From Prionace glauca (Eukaryota; Chordata; Chondrichthyes; Carcharhiniformes; Carcharhinidae), in contig CM075760.1 of NCBI GenBank assembly GCA_037974335.1, positions 41,978,103 to 42,042,102 on the forward strand: a stretch of 64,000 nucleotides of DNA, given 5' to 3'. The number at the start of each line of letters is the position of its first letter. Positions within the stretch are counted from its first letter, which is position 1. Positions 52,147 to 63,226 of this stretch are shown piece after piece. The notes beneath the pieces are model-generated. The model worked only from the letters and a program-made list of their open reading frames with translations. It was not told the origin of the DNA and searched no databases. The position numbers and the translations under genes are program-made.

Positions 52147-52492
52147 CAGTCATATAAGATGATTAGAGGTATAGATAGGGTGGACAGTGATAGCCTTTTT
52201 CCTCGGATGGAGAAAGCTAGCACAAGGGGGCATATCTTTAAATTAAGGGGTGGTAGTTATAGGACAGATGTCAGAGGTAGGTTATTTACCCAGAGGGTGG
52301 TGAGGGATTGGAATGCCCTGCCTGCTGCAGTTGTAAATGCGCCTAGTTTGGGGGCGTTTAACAGATCCGTGGATAGGTTTATGGATGGAAAGGGATTGGT
52401 TTAAGTTAGACGGTCATTGCTTTTTAATTGATCGGCGCAACATCGTGGGCCGAAGGGCCTGTTTTGCGCTGCAATGTTCTATGTTCTATGTT
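52147..52492 (+). mobile_element. CR1 LINE 3'-end fragment
   Basis: YKMIRGIDRVDSDSLFP, TRGHIFKLRGGSYRTDVRG, DWNALPAAVVNAPSLG and the end GGGCCGAAGGGCCTG...TTCTATGTTCTATG. Same subfamily as 21208-22593 and nearly undamaged. It lies about 290 bases upstream of exon 1 of receptor gene C. Confidence 0.95.
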
Positions 52493-52783
52493 CCAAGTTC
52501 AGTCAGAAGCTAGCAGCTATGTTCTGTACTGACATGAATATCCAGGGAAACTGGATTATGCCTTAGTCTCTGGGTATTTCACTCAAGGAGGTTTGAGAAT
52601 TCATTGAACAAAAAATTATACTCGATCAAAACATAAACAGCAGCTGGGTAGCATCTGCACGAAATTGTTTTTCACACTAAATGTGAATAATATAAAAAGA
52701 ATCATTTCCCTGGAGCCTGACATTATGTATAAATGTTACAACATTTATTGTCATACCATGCATGCTCAAAGCATCCGATAAAA

Positions 52784-52853
52784 ATGCACGTACCTCCAAA
52801 AGGACTGGTGTTTGCCATTTCCTATCCCGTCATTGCAGCTATTGGAGTTCCAT
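52784..52853 (+). CDS. GPR139-like GPCR, exon 1 (gene C)
   Basis: Short first exon: MHVPPKGLVFAISYPVIAAI then GVP, 23 codons plus one base, followed by the donor GTACAG (usable, not strong). Phase 1 matches exon 2 at 54641; the junction codon becomes TGT (Cys) giving GVPCNLTVAVIL, the family pattern. An in-frame ATG at 52733 would add 17 residues; I chose 52784 because members of the family start just before this block. Confidence 0.8.
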
Positions 52854-54640
52854 GTACAGTTTTGTTATTATCATGTACTGTCTTTGTTCAGCTTGTAACG
52901 TTTTTTTCAGTTTTATCATTAGCACATCTCCAACACATGGCATTCACTTCTATCATTTAGAGTGATGAATTTTCCCCTGAAATATATAGATTCTTCGGGT
53001 CAACTGATACATTTTGTTCTCTTTCACAGGATAATTTTATAACTTTTAAGAGCTTTACTCTTCATTTGAATGATATAATATCTTGAATCTGCTGGCACAA
53101 TTTTCTGAATGAATTGTGAACGTTGTCGTTTTAGGCAGTGCCGTTTCACTCAAGTAACAGAAAAAGGCATTGACATGATAATGTCTCCCGTTCAACTGTG
53201 TTCTGCCTGTCTTTGACCTGTGCCGTACTTTGGATCCCCCATCAAACTTGCCATGTATCACTGCAAAATCAATTTAGAAATGCAGTTATATTTTCTTCGC
53301 AATGCAATTGTTGATGGATCCTTGAAAGTTATTATGTTGTACATGTAGTTCAATTACGACATTGACACACTAAGTGTTGCGAATTTTCACTCGGAAACCA
53401 CAGCATCACTCTATTTCTGCAGAATTACTGGCGCTGCTATTGGAAGTTACAGCCATTCCATTGCAAACGTGTAACTTTTTATTGTTAGTATCATTGATGT
53501 TCCAGAATTATCGCATTGTCATCTCCCTGTACATGCAAATATGTTATTGTCTTCTCCCTGTTCCTGCATTGTTATCTAGAAATGCTAGATTTCTTTCATG
53601 TTGTAGATATTGAGAGAAATTGATTGATTCGTACGAACAATTGCTGTCTGAATATCGTGAAAGATTTTATTGACACATCTTCGGTATCAACGGGTTTTTG
53701 ACAATATAGGAGGATTGCAATAGCGGCGCTTTGGTGAATGATTGGTACACACCAATAACAAGCAAAGCGTACTGTTTGGTCTCCAGTCTCGACCCTCGAC
53801 ACTCATTGCACAAGTCATCATTTCTCTCGATTCTTTTCTGATTACTTTGACCATGTTGACGGAGGCAGGGTAACTGCTGGTATATTTTGGATGGAATATA
53901 AGTGATTCTGGAAATGCTTTCATGCCTGTTTCAGAAATTTCAGAAGAGAGGTTCAAAGGACCCAGTACTGCTTGCGAGTTCTTAATCTTCAAATATACAC
54001 TTCACTCAGATTTGTATATTTTAACCCCTGCAATTAGAGCAATACTCTTTCCAAGTGTGTCCTTTGCATCTGTCAGTTACAGAGATTCATTATACATCAG
54101 CAATTACACTTCATTTTCGGGTTTGGAACCCCTTTCAGTATTTCCTCTGTAAATTCAGAGAAGAGCCAATTAGTTCCCCCGTCGTTGATTGAAGATTTAG
54201 AGTTTGCTTTAATGCAAGCATTTCCAACAGTGAATATTTTAAGAATAATTCGCCAAGTGGGACAACTATCGAAACTGAGCGAGATGGAAACTTTCCAGTT
54301 GAATATTGAAATGAATGCTTTTTTATAATTCCATATTCAATATGTTCTGTTGGAAATTGCTGACTATTCCTGAAGGTGCATTTATGAGTTTTAAATATCT
54401 TATCTTTCATTATATTGTATTGCATCATGATGGAATTCCATGTCAAAGATCCATCTTATTTATAATTTTTGTGATCATGTGAATAGAAACCTGAACAAGG
54501 GATAGTTTGCAATGTAGAATCAAGTCATAAGATTTTCAGTTTCATGCACAATCTTGTATCATTTTGATGTGAGTTGAAAAAGTAACATCTTGTCTCTCGT
54601 GTTTCCATGCATATATTCTCCTGCCTTCTCTATTTTACAG

Positions 54641-55551
54641 GTAACTTGACAGTCGCTGTAATCCTATGCCGAAGAAACTGTGGTCTCTCCAGATGTATAA
54701 TTTACTATGTGGTGTCCATGGCGGTGACAGATCTCTTGGTCATTATTACCAGCGTGATATTAAACCGGATTGCTGGGATTTATTTCCCTGGCAGTTTTCT
54801 GTCAGTCACCCCAATCTGCAGTCTTCATGTTGTGATAACCTATGCAAGCATTGATAGTTCTGCCTGGTTAACGGTTGCTTTCACCTTTGATCGATTCGTG
54901 GCCATTTGCTGCCAGAAGCTGAAAATCAAATACTGTAGGGAGAAAACAGCGGCGTGGGTCACAGTGACCGTCTGCACACTGAGCGCTCTGAAAACATCCT
55001 TCCTGTATTTTATTTTTGAACCGTTATATATAATTAACAACATACCATGGTTCTGTGTTATAAAGCAAATATTTTACACATCCCTCGCATGGAACGCCTA
55101 TGATTTGTTTCGAACAGTTTCAATGCCCTGTATCCCATTCATTCTGATTTTACTGTTCAGTGCTCTGACTATCAGACACATTCTCGCAGCCAATCGAACC
55201 CGCACCAGGCTCCGGGCACAGAGTAATGGAGAAAAACTGAGAGACCCAGAGATGGAGAAACGGAGAAAGTCCATTATTTTACTCTTTGCCATCTCGGGCA
55301 GTTTCATTCTCTCATATGCGTTATTTTTTGTGACGATTCTCTATGTCCGAATTGCACAGGTCCCTTATTTCTCAGATCCTGATCCCAGTGAATGGTCATT
55401 TATCTTGGAGGAAAGCGGATATGTGCTTCAGTTTCTGAGTTCTTGCCTCAACCCGTTTATTTATGCAGGGACTCAGAGGAATTTCAGGACTGAGTTAAAG
55501 AATGGAGTGAATTATCTGCTGAGATTATTTGTTAATGTGTTTAAGATTTGA
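54641..55551 (+). CDS. GPR139-like GPCR, exon 2 (gene C)
   Basis: Main exon of the third receptor. The acceptor TCTATTTTACAG precedes GTAACTTGACAG. With exon 1 it gives 326 residues. Landmarks are TM1 (NLTVAVIL), NCGLSRCI, TM2 (VVSMAVTDLLVIITSVIL), the TM3 Cys (PICSLHVVITYA), DRF at the end of TM3 (TFDRFVAICC), the loop 2 Cys (PWFCVI), TM5 (PFILILLFSALTI), TRTRLRAQ and EKRRKSI in loop 3, TM6 and TM7 with the canonical NPFIY (SSCLNPFIYAGTQ). It is about half identical to genes A and B and keeps NPxxY, unlike them. The start at 54607 of the open frame lies before the acceptor and is not used. The intron is 1787 bases and holds no other recognised gene. Likely functional; ligand unknown. Confidence 0.92.
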
Positions 55552-55744
55552 AAATATGAGATAGAAAACGAAAGTTTCATTTAACTCCAACAATTCCTGC
55601 ATTTCTCAATGCCACACAAGGTCATCCTTCAAATATGTTCCTGTTTATGTACACCTAAACTAATGTGTGAATAAAGAAATGTATAAGGAAAACAGAACCA
55701 ACGTAAAAAAAAAATCGGTATTGAAATCTTGACAATCCATGGGT

Positions 55745-55830
55745 CTCCCATGTCTCCAACTCAGTGGTGGACTAGTGATCAAGGTTCGACCCGCTAACCT
55801 CCACGGTTCCTGTTTGATTCACCGTCTGTT
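55745..55830 (+). pseudogene. possible tRNA relic
   Basis: TGGTGGACTAGTGATCAAGG, GGTTCCTGTTTGATTCACC resemble a tRNA-Glu D arm and T arm, but the stems do not pair. Low confidence. Confidence 0.3.
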
Positions 55831-55889
55831 AATATGGATCAATTCATTGTTCACCACACAGAGAACAGGTGAATAGTTTTGCCCAGTGT

Positions 55890-56150
55890 GAGGTGGCATA
55901 ACATAAAGGTTCATGGTGGGAGATGTAGGTGTAATGTCCGAGGTAGATTCTTCACTCAGAGTAGTTGGGGTGTGGAATACACTGTCTGCTGTGATAGTGG
56001 AGTCGGACACTCTAAAAACTTTCAAGCGGTTATTTGATAGGCACATGGAACACTCCAGAATGATAGGGAGTGGGATAGCATGACCTTGGGTTTGGACATT
56101 GCTCGACACAACATTGAGGGCCAAAGGGCCTGTAATGTTTTATTTTCCTA
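55890..56150 (+). mobile_element. LINE 3'-end fragment
   Basis: TGTCCGAGGTAGATTCTTCA, TTCAAGCGGTTATTTGATAG, AACATTGAGGGCCAAAGGGC. Close relative of 45520-45800. Confidence 0.82.
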
Positions 56151-56724
56151 TGTGAGCTCGCTGGTGTTTCAGCATATAGAATGAATCAGTGAATCCCTAC
56201 AGTGATCACAGAAGGGTCTGGATGACCCTTTGTCAGAGCTGAAGACAAAGACATTTGGACGAGATTGATACTGTAACGGTGAGGGATGCATGTGTGTGGT
56301 GGGTGACAAAAGTGTCACATATAAATACAAAAATAGGCAGAATTTCAATGGTAGTGAGCATGGCTAAGAAAAGTGTTGTTAGTTGTCCATTAGGAGATCA
56401 GAATGTGTAAATGGCAGGATAAATGAAGTGTAAGAGAAGGCCCGAATGGGGTGGAGGGAGTGGGGGAAACAAGATAGAAAGTGAGATTTTAAATAAACAA
56501 GGTAAAATGGAAATTATGAAGATATATAATAGTAAAAAAATGAATAAATACGATATATGAAATAAAACAAAATAACAGGAAATGGGGTTAAGATGGAGGA
56601 AAAGAGATGTTCTGAAGTTGTTGAGCTCATTGTTCAGCCCGGAATGCAGTAAGTACCAAATCAGGAGATCAGGTGATTTTCCTCCACTTTGCATTGGAGT
56701 ACCTCCTGATAAAGAACAAAGAAC

Positions 56725-57015
56725 AACCCAGCATGGGAAACTGGTGGAGTCTGACAGCTGGAGGTCTGAAGCAAAACGGTTTCCTGACGCCGAGCCTTTC
56801 CATTCCAGAACATCTCAAGGCCATCTCCACACAACAAACTGGGCCTCTTTCGCTGGTTGCTGCAGGCACCAATATACATACTACCTTTCTTCTGTAATGC
56901 TATAGATACACTTTATAGTCACGGCTTCACTTTCTTTCACGCTCACTGATGGCCATGACTGAGTAACTGAATCTCCAGCACTTTGATCTGCACTGTGTTC
57001 AGGAACAAGACAAGT
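56725..57015 (-). pseudogene. TCR alpha/delta-like V segment pseudogene
   Basis: Minus strand. An acceptor (TTAATGTCCAG) precedes the V exon at 57015. Framework 1 reads SAGDSVTQSWPSVSVKESEA then VTIKCIYS, with the first conserved Cys. After a frame change the next part reads YWCLQQPAKEAQFVV (the conserved Trp and the Q-P turn), then a stop, then DLQLSDSTSF and a Cys where functional genes have DSAVYYC. No heptamer/nonamer follows. Several lesions make it a dead V gene. It supports the idea that this window belongs to a TCR V cluster; orientation is the same as the intact V at 63227. Confidence 0.8.
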
Positions 57016-57019
57016 CTGG

Positions 57020-57745
57020 ACATTAACAAAAAAGTAACACTTTAGTTTGAATGGAACACTGTGGAAATCATCCTTACCATCAAAAATCATCCCAAACACA
57101 GATTCTGAATATCGGCACGGCCGCTGCCGAGGCCAACCCTCTCTCTCCCTTTACAATGTCAAACCCGGTGCAGTTTAAACACACACACTAGATTGAATTG
57201 GTCAAAATCTCTTCCTCCTGCCATCATTTGCCGGCAATGACGCAGTCCCACAAGATAATTATATCAGTTTGAAATTAGGAGCCTGGGTTAGGTAATGTTC
57301 TTTCAGCGACAGGATTAAATATTTCCTGCTGGGACTCCGGCTGCTGCTTTGGACACAAATGTTACAAAGTTGTTTTCTGCAGCCTGCTTTCTTCAGTTTA
57401 AAATCCCAAGCACAAAGACACATGCTTTCGAAAGACTCAATGCCAGATGGTTTCTTTTGGTTTTCTCAGCATTTCTTTTCAATATTTACATTGAAATTAA
57501 CTATGCTAGTCTGCATTTATAAATCCATTAAGTTCTGTTGTGGACTGAACAAGTTGCTGGTTTGTGCACGGTGTCCAAATACACACATTTATTTCCTCAT
57601 TGCGTCTTAAAATACAACATTTATGATTTAGCTGAGAGCACTTGTGGCCGAGGTCAGAGCAAAGATAATATGGCTGTAACATCGAGATTCGGAATATGTG
57701 CAGCAAAAACTGAAACCATGCAAAACTACCTCATAATAAATAAGC
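57020..57745. other. tRNA-Val module flank, no gene
   Basis: The part near 57480-57700 resembles 41000-41130 and 35290-35450 in reverse complement (conserved blocks about TAAATCCATTAAGTTCTG). Otherwise nothing named. Confidence 0.5.
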
Positions 57746-57748
57746 TAA

Positions 57749-57821
57749 TGTTTCTGCCTGGTTTCGAACCAGGGACCTTTCGCGTGTTAGGCGAATGTGA
57801 TAACCACTACACTACAGAAAC
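57749..57821 (-). tRNA. tRNA-Val (AAC)
   Basis: Minus strand, 73 bases: GTTTCTGTAGTGTAGTGG, anticodon loop CTAACAC, CCTGGTTCGAAACCAGG T arm, CAGAAAC plus A. All stems pair. It is the intact member of a module whose inverted copy at 40.5-41.2 kb carries the damaged tRNA-Val. Confidence 0.95.
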
Positions 57822-57824
57822 AGC

Positions 57825-59265
57825 TTGCAATATAACGCCACCAATTGGTCTGACCACAATGTCCAACTCCACGCTGTTGCTGCAGGTCCTAATGGTTACA
57901 GTGAGAGCCCATGTCACTTAACACAAGATAAAAAACGTTTCTTTCAACCTGATTTCTCAACTTATCATTAACTTCAACATTCAAAAGCAGTAGCCCAGTA
58001 AATATTTAAGGAGCAATGATTTCTGCTCAATCACTAATGCATCATTCTCATCTTCCTTTGAATAATTTCAATCAGTTCTGCCCAGTACTTGTTTGCTGCT
58101 CAATGTTTAATGTAATATATTTTTATTCATTACATATCTCCACATTCTGAATGAAATATCTCTGAAGTATACAACATTGAATTGCAAACATGACTGACCA
58201 ACAAAAGGAATCGAGTCACTGGGTAATACACATCCCATGGTACTTATTTGAGATTGACCACAGTCAGCTTTTAAACAAAATCAAGTATCTTTAAAGGGAA
58301 GAGATTTAAAATGATCTGTTAGTTATACTTGATCCCTTTTTTACTCTGTGTATGAAACATTCTGGCGCCTAAATCCATTCATCTCTAGGAAGTCCAGCAG
58401 ATCCGCACTGATTCTCGGTTTCCTCATCTGTCAGAGTAGTTTTTCTTACTTCTTTACTCTGAAGAACGATGTTAAAATGATGGTTCTGTGCAATGTGTAC
58501 TATTTTCTCTAGTTCAGTTACAGTACAAATGAACAGTACAAGTATTATTCTACAAACACCATTTGCCAGGGGAGGTTCAGTTCTTCGCTCTATCGCCTGT
58601 GAAGCACATGTTTTTACAATCCCAGTCTCACGATGTATTCAGATGCGCCAGTGCAAACCGAGGGGAATGATGAAATGTGAGAGGTGCCGGATTTCGGATG
58701 AGATGTTTAATTAGGGACAAGAAAAGTTATGAAATTGTAAAACTCAGATGGCTGAATGACAAGAAATTCTGCACAATGTACCTGCACAAATCAGCGAGCT
58801 TCCTCTTGATGCATAAGCTAAGTGTCTGCCTGTACTCAATGATGAAACAAAACTGAGCAGTTTCTCATGTACGTTGACTTATCACGTGCCTCTATCTATG
58901 TCATGGCATGCCGTTCCCCATTTATTACAGCACTGTTTTACAGTCCAGGGCAATCGATCAGAAAATTCTGTTCATCGACCCACTATTCATATCCATCTGT
59001 GATAAACACTCACCAACATTGGATGGAACAATTACCTGACACGCTTGCATAGACATCTCCAGCGTAGACTCCAGTCGCTTTTGAGCTCCCAAGCAGCAGC
59101 TGTATCAGTCTTGCTTTCTGACACAGCCTGTTCAAGGAAAGTAAAGGAAGGAAAGCTGTAATGATAATTGCGGAGATCAGTTGCTTAGTGTCCAGAACTT
59201 AACAGTGGCTATCCTTTGAAAATTACATTAGAAAAATGAACTAATGGCCAAAGAAGGAGGAAGTG
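57825..59265. other. no recognised gene
   Basis: 58020-58080 mirrors 40540-40600 (module flank). The remainder gives no gene or named repeat. Confidence 0.45.
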
Positions 59266-59269
59266 GAAT

Positions 59270-60640
59270 ATTGAAAAAAAGGAATCCCGGACAAATAAAA
59301 CCATTTAATTCTGTTTTCCTGTCTACGTTCCCCGCGACTGCAGCTTCAATCAGTGGATTACTGCATATCCCTGGGACACAAAATTCAACCCGATTGAAGC
59401 CTCCCAGTATACCGAACACAAGCTGAGCAAAACGTACATAGATTATATCCCTCTCACTGAACCATCGAGCAGCATTTACGCGATACCTGAGTGAATCACA
59501 GTCAATATTCACACCAAGTTTCCAAAACTTTTCAGTGTTAAATTATTTCATTTGCGTGAAACGCTGAGTGCTGTGAATCTGGAAATGGGCATCTGTTTTA
59601 CCCAGAGACTTGTTCCCCAAGGTCAACCTTCAAGTTTGCAATTCAATTTATGTTGGGCATTGAAGTGAATTTCACTTCAAAATGAGGACAAAAGAAGGGA
59701 AATATTAAATCTTGGGACAGATCCTGAGGGAAATGGATCACAATATTAGGATGGAGTTGCAGCTGGGAACGGTGTTATTGATGATTGAGAGTAAATATTG
59801 GATCCTTGGGCTTCTGTTTGTCAGTTCCCTTCCGTCCCATTGAATTCCTCCCTGCAATAAGACACATGGATTCATTTTACCTGCACATTCATAGGAGAAA
59901 GGGAAAGGACCAACACACTACAGCAATGTTGCAGGATCAACGTAACTGAAGAGACTTGTATAGAATTGTACACGGTGCTGTCATGCTGCAGTTCTGGAAC
60001 AAAGTTTTGCAGAAATAGAATTGTGGTCATTGACATCCTTGTTTAGAATATCTGCATCAGCTGCTGTCTCAGTCTCGGCGGCGCAATGGGTCAGCGTATT
60101 CGGCTATTAACCGAAAGGTTGGTGGTTCGAGCCCACCCAGGGACGGAGCTTGCACTATTTTCTCACCGTCACCATTCTTAAGCGAACCGCTGCGGATTGG
60201 CAATAGGTTCCGTGGGCATCAATAAAAAACATCTCTCAAGTGTTACCGGCTACACTGTTATCTGTTGTCACCAACATTATTTAATGACTATTGACTACCG
60301 ACATCTTACATATAACGTTGTATACATGCTTCCATTATACCATTAAACTTAACAATTAGAATCCAGACATGAATTTGTGACCGAGCATTTGTTCCAATTC
60401 CATATCCCTGCTTCCATTCATTATTTTATAGATCATAAATCTGTCTAACCCAAATTGAAATGTGTTCAATGATGGAGCATCTACAGCCCTCTGGCGTAGA
60501 GAATTTGAAAGCTTCACTACCCTTTGAGTGAAGCAATTTTTTCTGATCGTGAATTATCAGCGCCTTATCCTGGATTGTGCCCCGTGTTTTATATTCCCGG
60601 ATCAGGGAAAATAATGCCTCAGCTTCCACCCTATCAAACG
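59270..60640 (+). repeat. large tRNA-Asn module copy
   Basis: Contains in order the flank that mirrors 48660-49010, the flank shared with 37430-37820, tRNA-Asn (60072-60145), the AT-rich spacer shared with 39760-39900 and a LINE tail relic (60400-60640, minus) shared with 40020-40215. This is the fullest of at least four copies. Confidence 0.8.
60072..60145 (+). tRNA. tRNA-Asn (ATT)
   Basis: 74 bases: GTCTCGGCGGCGCAATGG, anticodon loop CTATTAA, GGTGGTTCGAGCCCACC, CAGGGAC plus G. One G-A mismatch in the acceptor stem; other stems pair. The anticodon is ATT, not the usual GTT. TTTT occurs at 60157. Functional status uncertain. Confidence 0.75.
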
Positions 60641-60759
60641 CATACAATCATAGAGTTCCTGCAGTTTTTCAATGCTAACTATTCCTTCTCATTAAAGCTG
60701 TTGAGAATTTCCAGCATTTTCTGTTTTTGATTCAGTTTCCAGCATCCTCAGATTTTGTT

Positions 60760-61590
60760 TTTATTTTGTCTAAAATACGGGGATCCAAACTGCACACACT
60801 ATTCCAAATGTGGTCTCAACAAAACCCTGAATGACTGTAGCAAAACTTCAAACACTTCAAAACTTAACTCCGTGCTCAAGACTGGAAGGAGAGTTTGACA
60901 GTGGATTATTCGCACTCTGTACATTCCTGTCATCAGTAACTGGATCAGGAAGATGAGGTATCTCTGTCTCTTTGTACTGTCACCTCTAAACTCCATCTGC
61001 TCTCAATGCCGTGTGTCATATAATCGCTTTCCCTGCTTTCCAGGGAAAGCTCGGGTTCACCAACTGTCTGTGCTTCTATCAAACAGCTAATTGGCCCTGG
61101 GAGCTGGACCGTCAGAGGGAGCTGGATGAGAGGCAGCGACAGAAACAGGAAGAGAAGCGATATGATAGCATTTGGTAAATGATTGTGCCAGTTGCTCTCC
61201 GTGATGAATGCCTGCCGTGTGTTACCTTGTAAGTTCCACAGAAGCCACAGTGATGAGTTTGGTGGGATTTGGGAATTGAAGGTGTCACACGAGCAGCTTG
61301 CGGGACTATTTAACCTCACTGTCGATTTCATGTTCTAGCGAACAGGAAACGCTGTTTATATTGGCTGATACAGTCCCCTGTGTTCCATCTAAACATGACA
61401 GATGAAAGGAGAAGCTTGTTTTTGGTGAATCAAAAGTCTGAAGTTAAAAAAAATGGAAGGCAGATGGAACAGTAAACTCTCCGACCTCCAGCGAAGTGGA
61501 AGCAGTTTTTCACTCAGAAACTGATGACTGTATTTAACCTGTTTTCATGTCATCTGTTCCACTGCTGAAGCCATAACAATTCTTCCGCTT
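60760..61590. other. no recognised gene
   Basis: 60660-60760 is a second-family SINE piece (TGTTGAGAATTTCCAGCATT). The remainder is unassigned; the 128-codon minus frame (60945-61331) has no recognised domain. Confidence 0.45.
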
Positions 61591-61596
61591 GAAATC

Positions 61597-62768
61597 ATTA
61601 CCTCACAAGAGATTATTGCAGAAGGTCAGGGGAGATGGAGTTGGGAGTAGGGTGTTAGCGTGGATAGAGGATTGGTTGTCAAATAGGAGGCAGAGAGTGG
61701 GGGTCAATGGGTGCTATTCATATTGGCGGATGGTGACTAGTGGAGTGCCCCAGGGGTCGGTGCTAGGACCTCAGCTATTTACCATTTATAGATGATCTGG
61801 AGGAGGGAACCAAGTGTATGGTGTCAAAATTTGTTGGTGACACCAAGAGTGGTGGAACGGCAAATTGTGCGGAGGGTGTGGAGAGTCTACAGAAGGATGT
61901 AGATAGGCTGGGCGAATGGGCCAGGAACTGGCAAATGGAATTTAATGTTGGCAAGTGCGAGGTGGTCCACTTTGGTAGGAATAATGGTAGGAAGGACTAT
62001 TACTTACGTGGAGAAAAACTGCAGCAGGTGACGGTGCAGAGGAACCTCGGGGTCCTTGTGCATGAGTCGCAAAAACCCAGCTTGCAGGTGCAGCAGGTGG
62101 TCAGGAAGGCGAATGGGATGCTGGCCTTCACAGCAAGGGGGATTGAATATAAAAGTAGCTGCAGCTGTATAGGGCATTGGTGAGCCGCAGCTGCAGTACT
62201 ATGTGCAGTTTTGGGCGCCGTACTTACGCAAGGATATTTTGGCCTTGGAGGGAGTGCAGAGGAGGTGCCGGATGCCGGAGTTGAGGGGGTTGAGCTAAGA
62301 GGAGAGGCTGAATAAACTAGGCTTGTACTCGTTAGAGTTTAGAAGAATGAGGGGAGATCTCATTGAGACGTATAAGATGATGAATGGGATGGATAGGATA
62401 GAGATGGAGAGGCTCTTCCCGCTCAGAAAGGACAGCAGGACTAGGGGGCACAGCCTCAAGATAAAGGGGGGGGGGCGGTTTGGAATGGAGTTGAGGAGGA
62501 ACTTCTTCACTCAAAGGGTGGTGAATCTCTGGAATTCTCTGCCCGTTGAAGTGGTGGAGGCTGCCTCGCTAAATATTTTTAAGAAACGGGTTGATGGGTT
62601 TTTGATAAGAGAAGGGATTAAGGGTTATGGGGAGAGGGCGGGAAGGTGGAGCTGAGTCACGACAGATCAGCCATGATCTTATTGAATGGCGGGGCAGGCT
62701 CGAAGGGCTAGATGGCCTACTCCTGCTCCTATTTCTTATGTTCTTATGTTCTTATATTTCTTATGCTC
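61597..62768 (+). mobile_element. CR1-type LINE, 5'-truncated, lightly damaged
   Basis: Plus strand: [38 protein letters not shown], then after a frame change the FADD region (here FVGDTK, i.e. the catalytic pair is altered), FNVGKCEVVHFG, VQQVVRKANGMLAF, then after further frame changes YSLEFRRMRGDLIETYK and FTQRVVNLWNSLPVEVVEA. It ends in three TTCTTATG-type octamers near 62735-62765. Same subfamily as 5755-7203. Confidence 0.93.
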
Positions 62769-62774
62769 TTATTA

Positions 62775-63180
62775 ATTCTATTAATCGTTTATCAGCTCCT
62801 AATCGTGACTGGAACAATCCTTTTGTACTCCTTATGTTAATAATTCTCAGTCTGTAAGTGAATTTAAATGAGATGCGTTTAGTTACGGTTAGTTATTGGG
62901 ATTTGCCTCAGCTGGCAGGTTTCAGTTTACACTATTGAATGATACTTCGCTTGTATTTTCAATGTTAGTGCCAAGTGACCCCCAAATAAACAGCAGCCAA
63001 TTCTTCCCTCGTACAGCGAATCTAAGAATCAGCAGGAATCTGCCTTCGATGTGAACGGTTTTGAATGGTGTTTATGTGGATTGTTCTCGGGGTTTGTGTT
63101 CACGGGAATACATTCACGTGTCAATGTCAGACCCGCTGTTATAACCGGCACCCAGCAGACAGCAGCTGTGACCCAGAAAC
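62775..63180. other. V-segment 3' flank, no gene
   Basis: No named feature between the LINE end and the recombination signal. Confidence 0.5.
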
Positions 63181-63187
63181 CTGCGGC

Positions 63188-63226
63188 AGTTTTTGTACGA
63201 GGATTTCACCAATTTTCATCACTGTG
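63188..63226 (-). promoter_or_regulatory. V(D)J recombination signal, 23-bp spacer
   Basis: Minus strand: heptamer CACAGTG (63220-63226), a spacer of exactly 23 bases (63197-63219), nonamer ACAAAAACT (63188-63196; one change from the consensus ACAAAAACC). A 23-bp spacer 3' of a V exon is the TCR arrangement (also used by some Ig V genes). Confidence 0.95.

Noticed and set aside
60945-61331. A 128-codon minus-strand frame.
   Set aside because: No recognisable motif or family resemblance.
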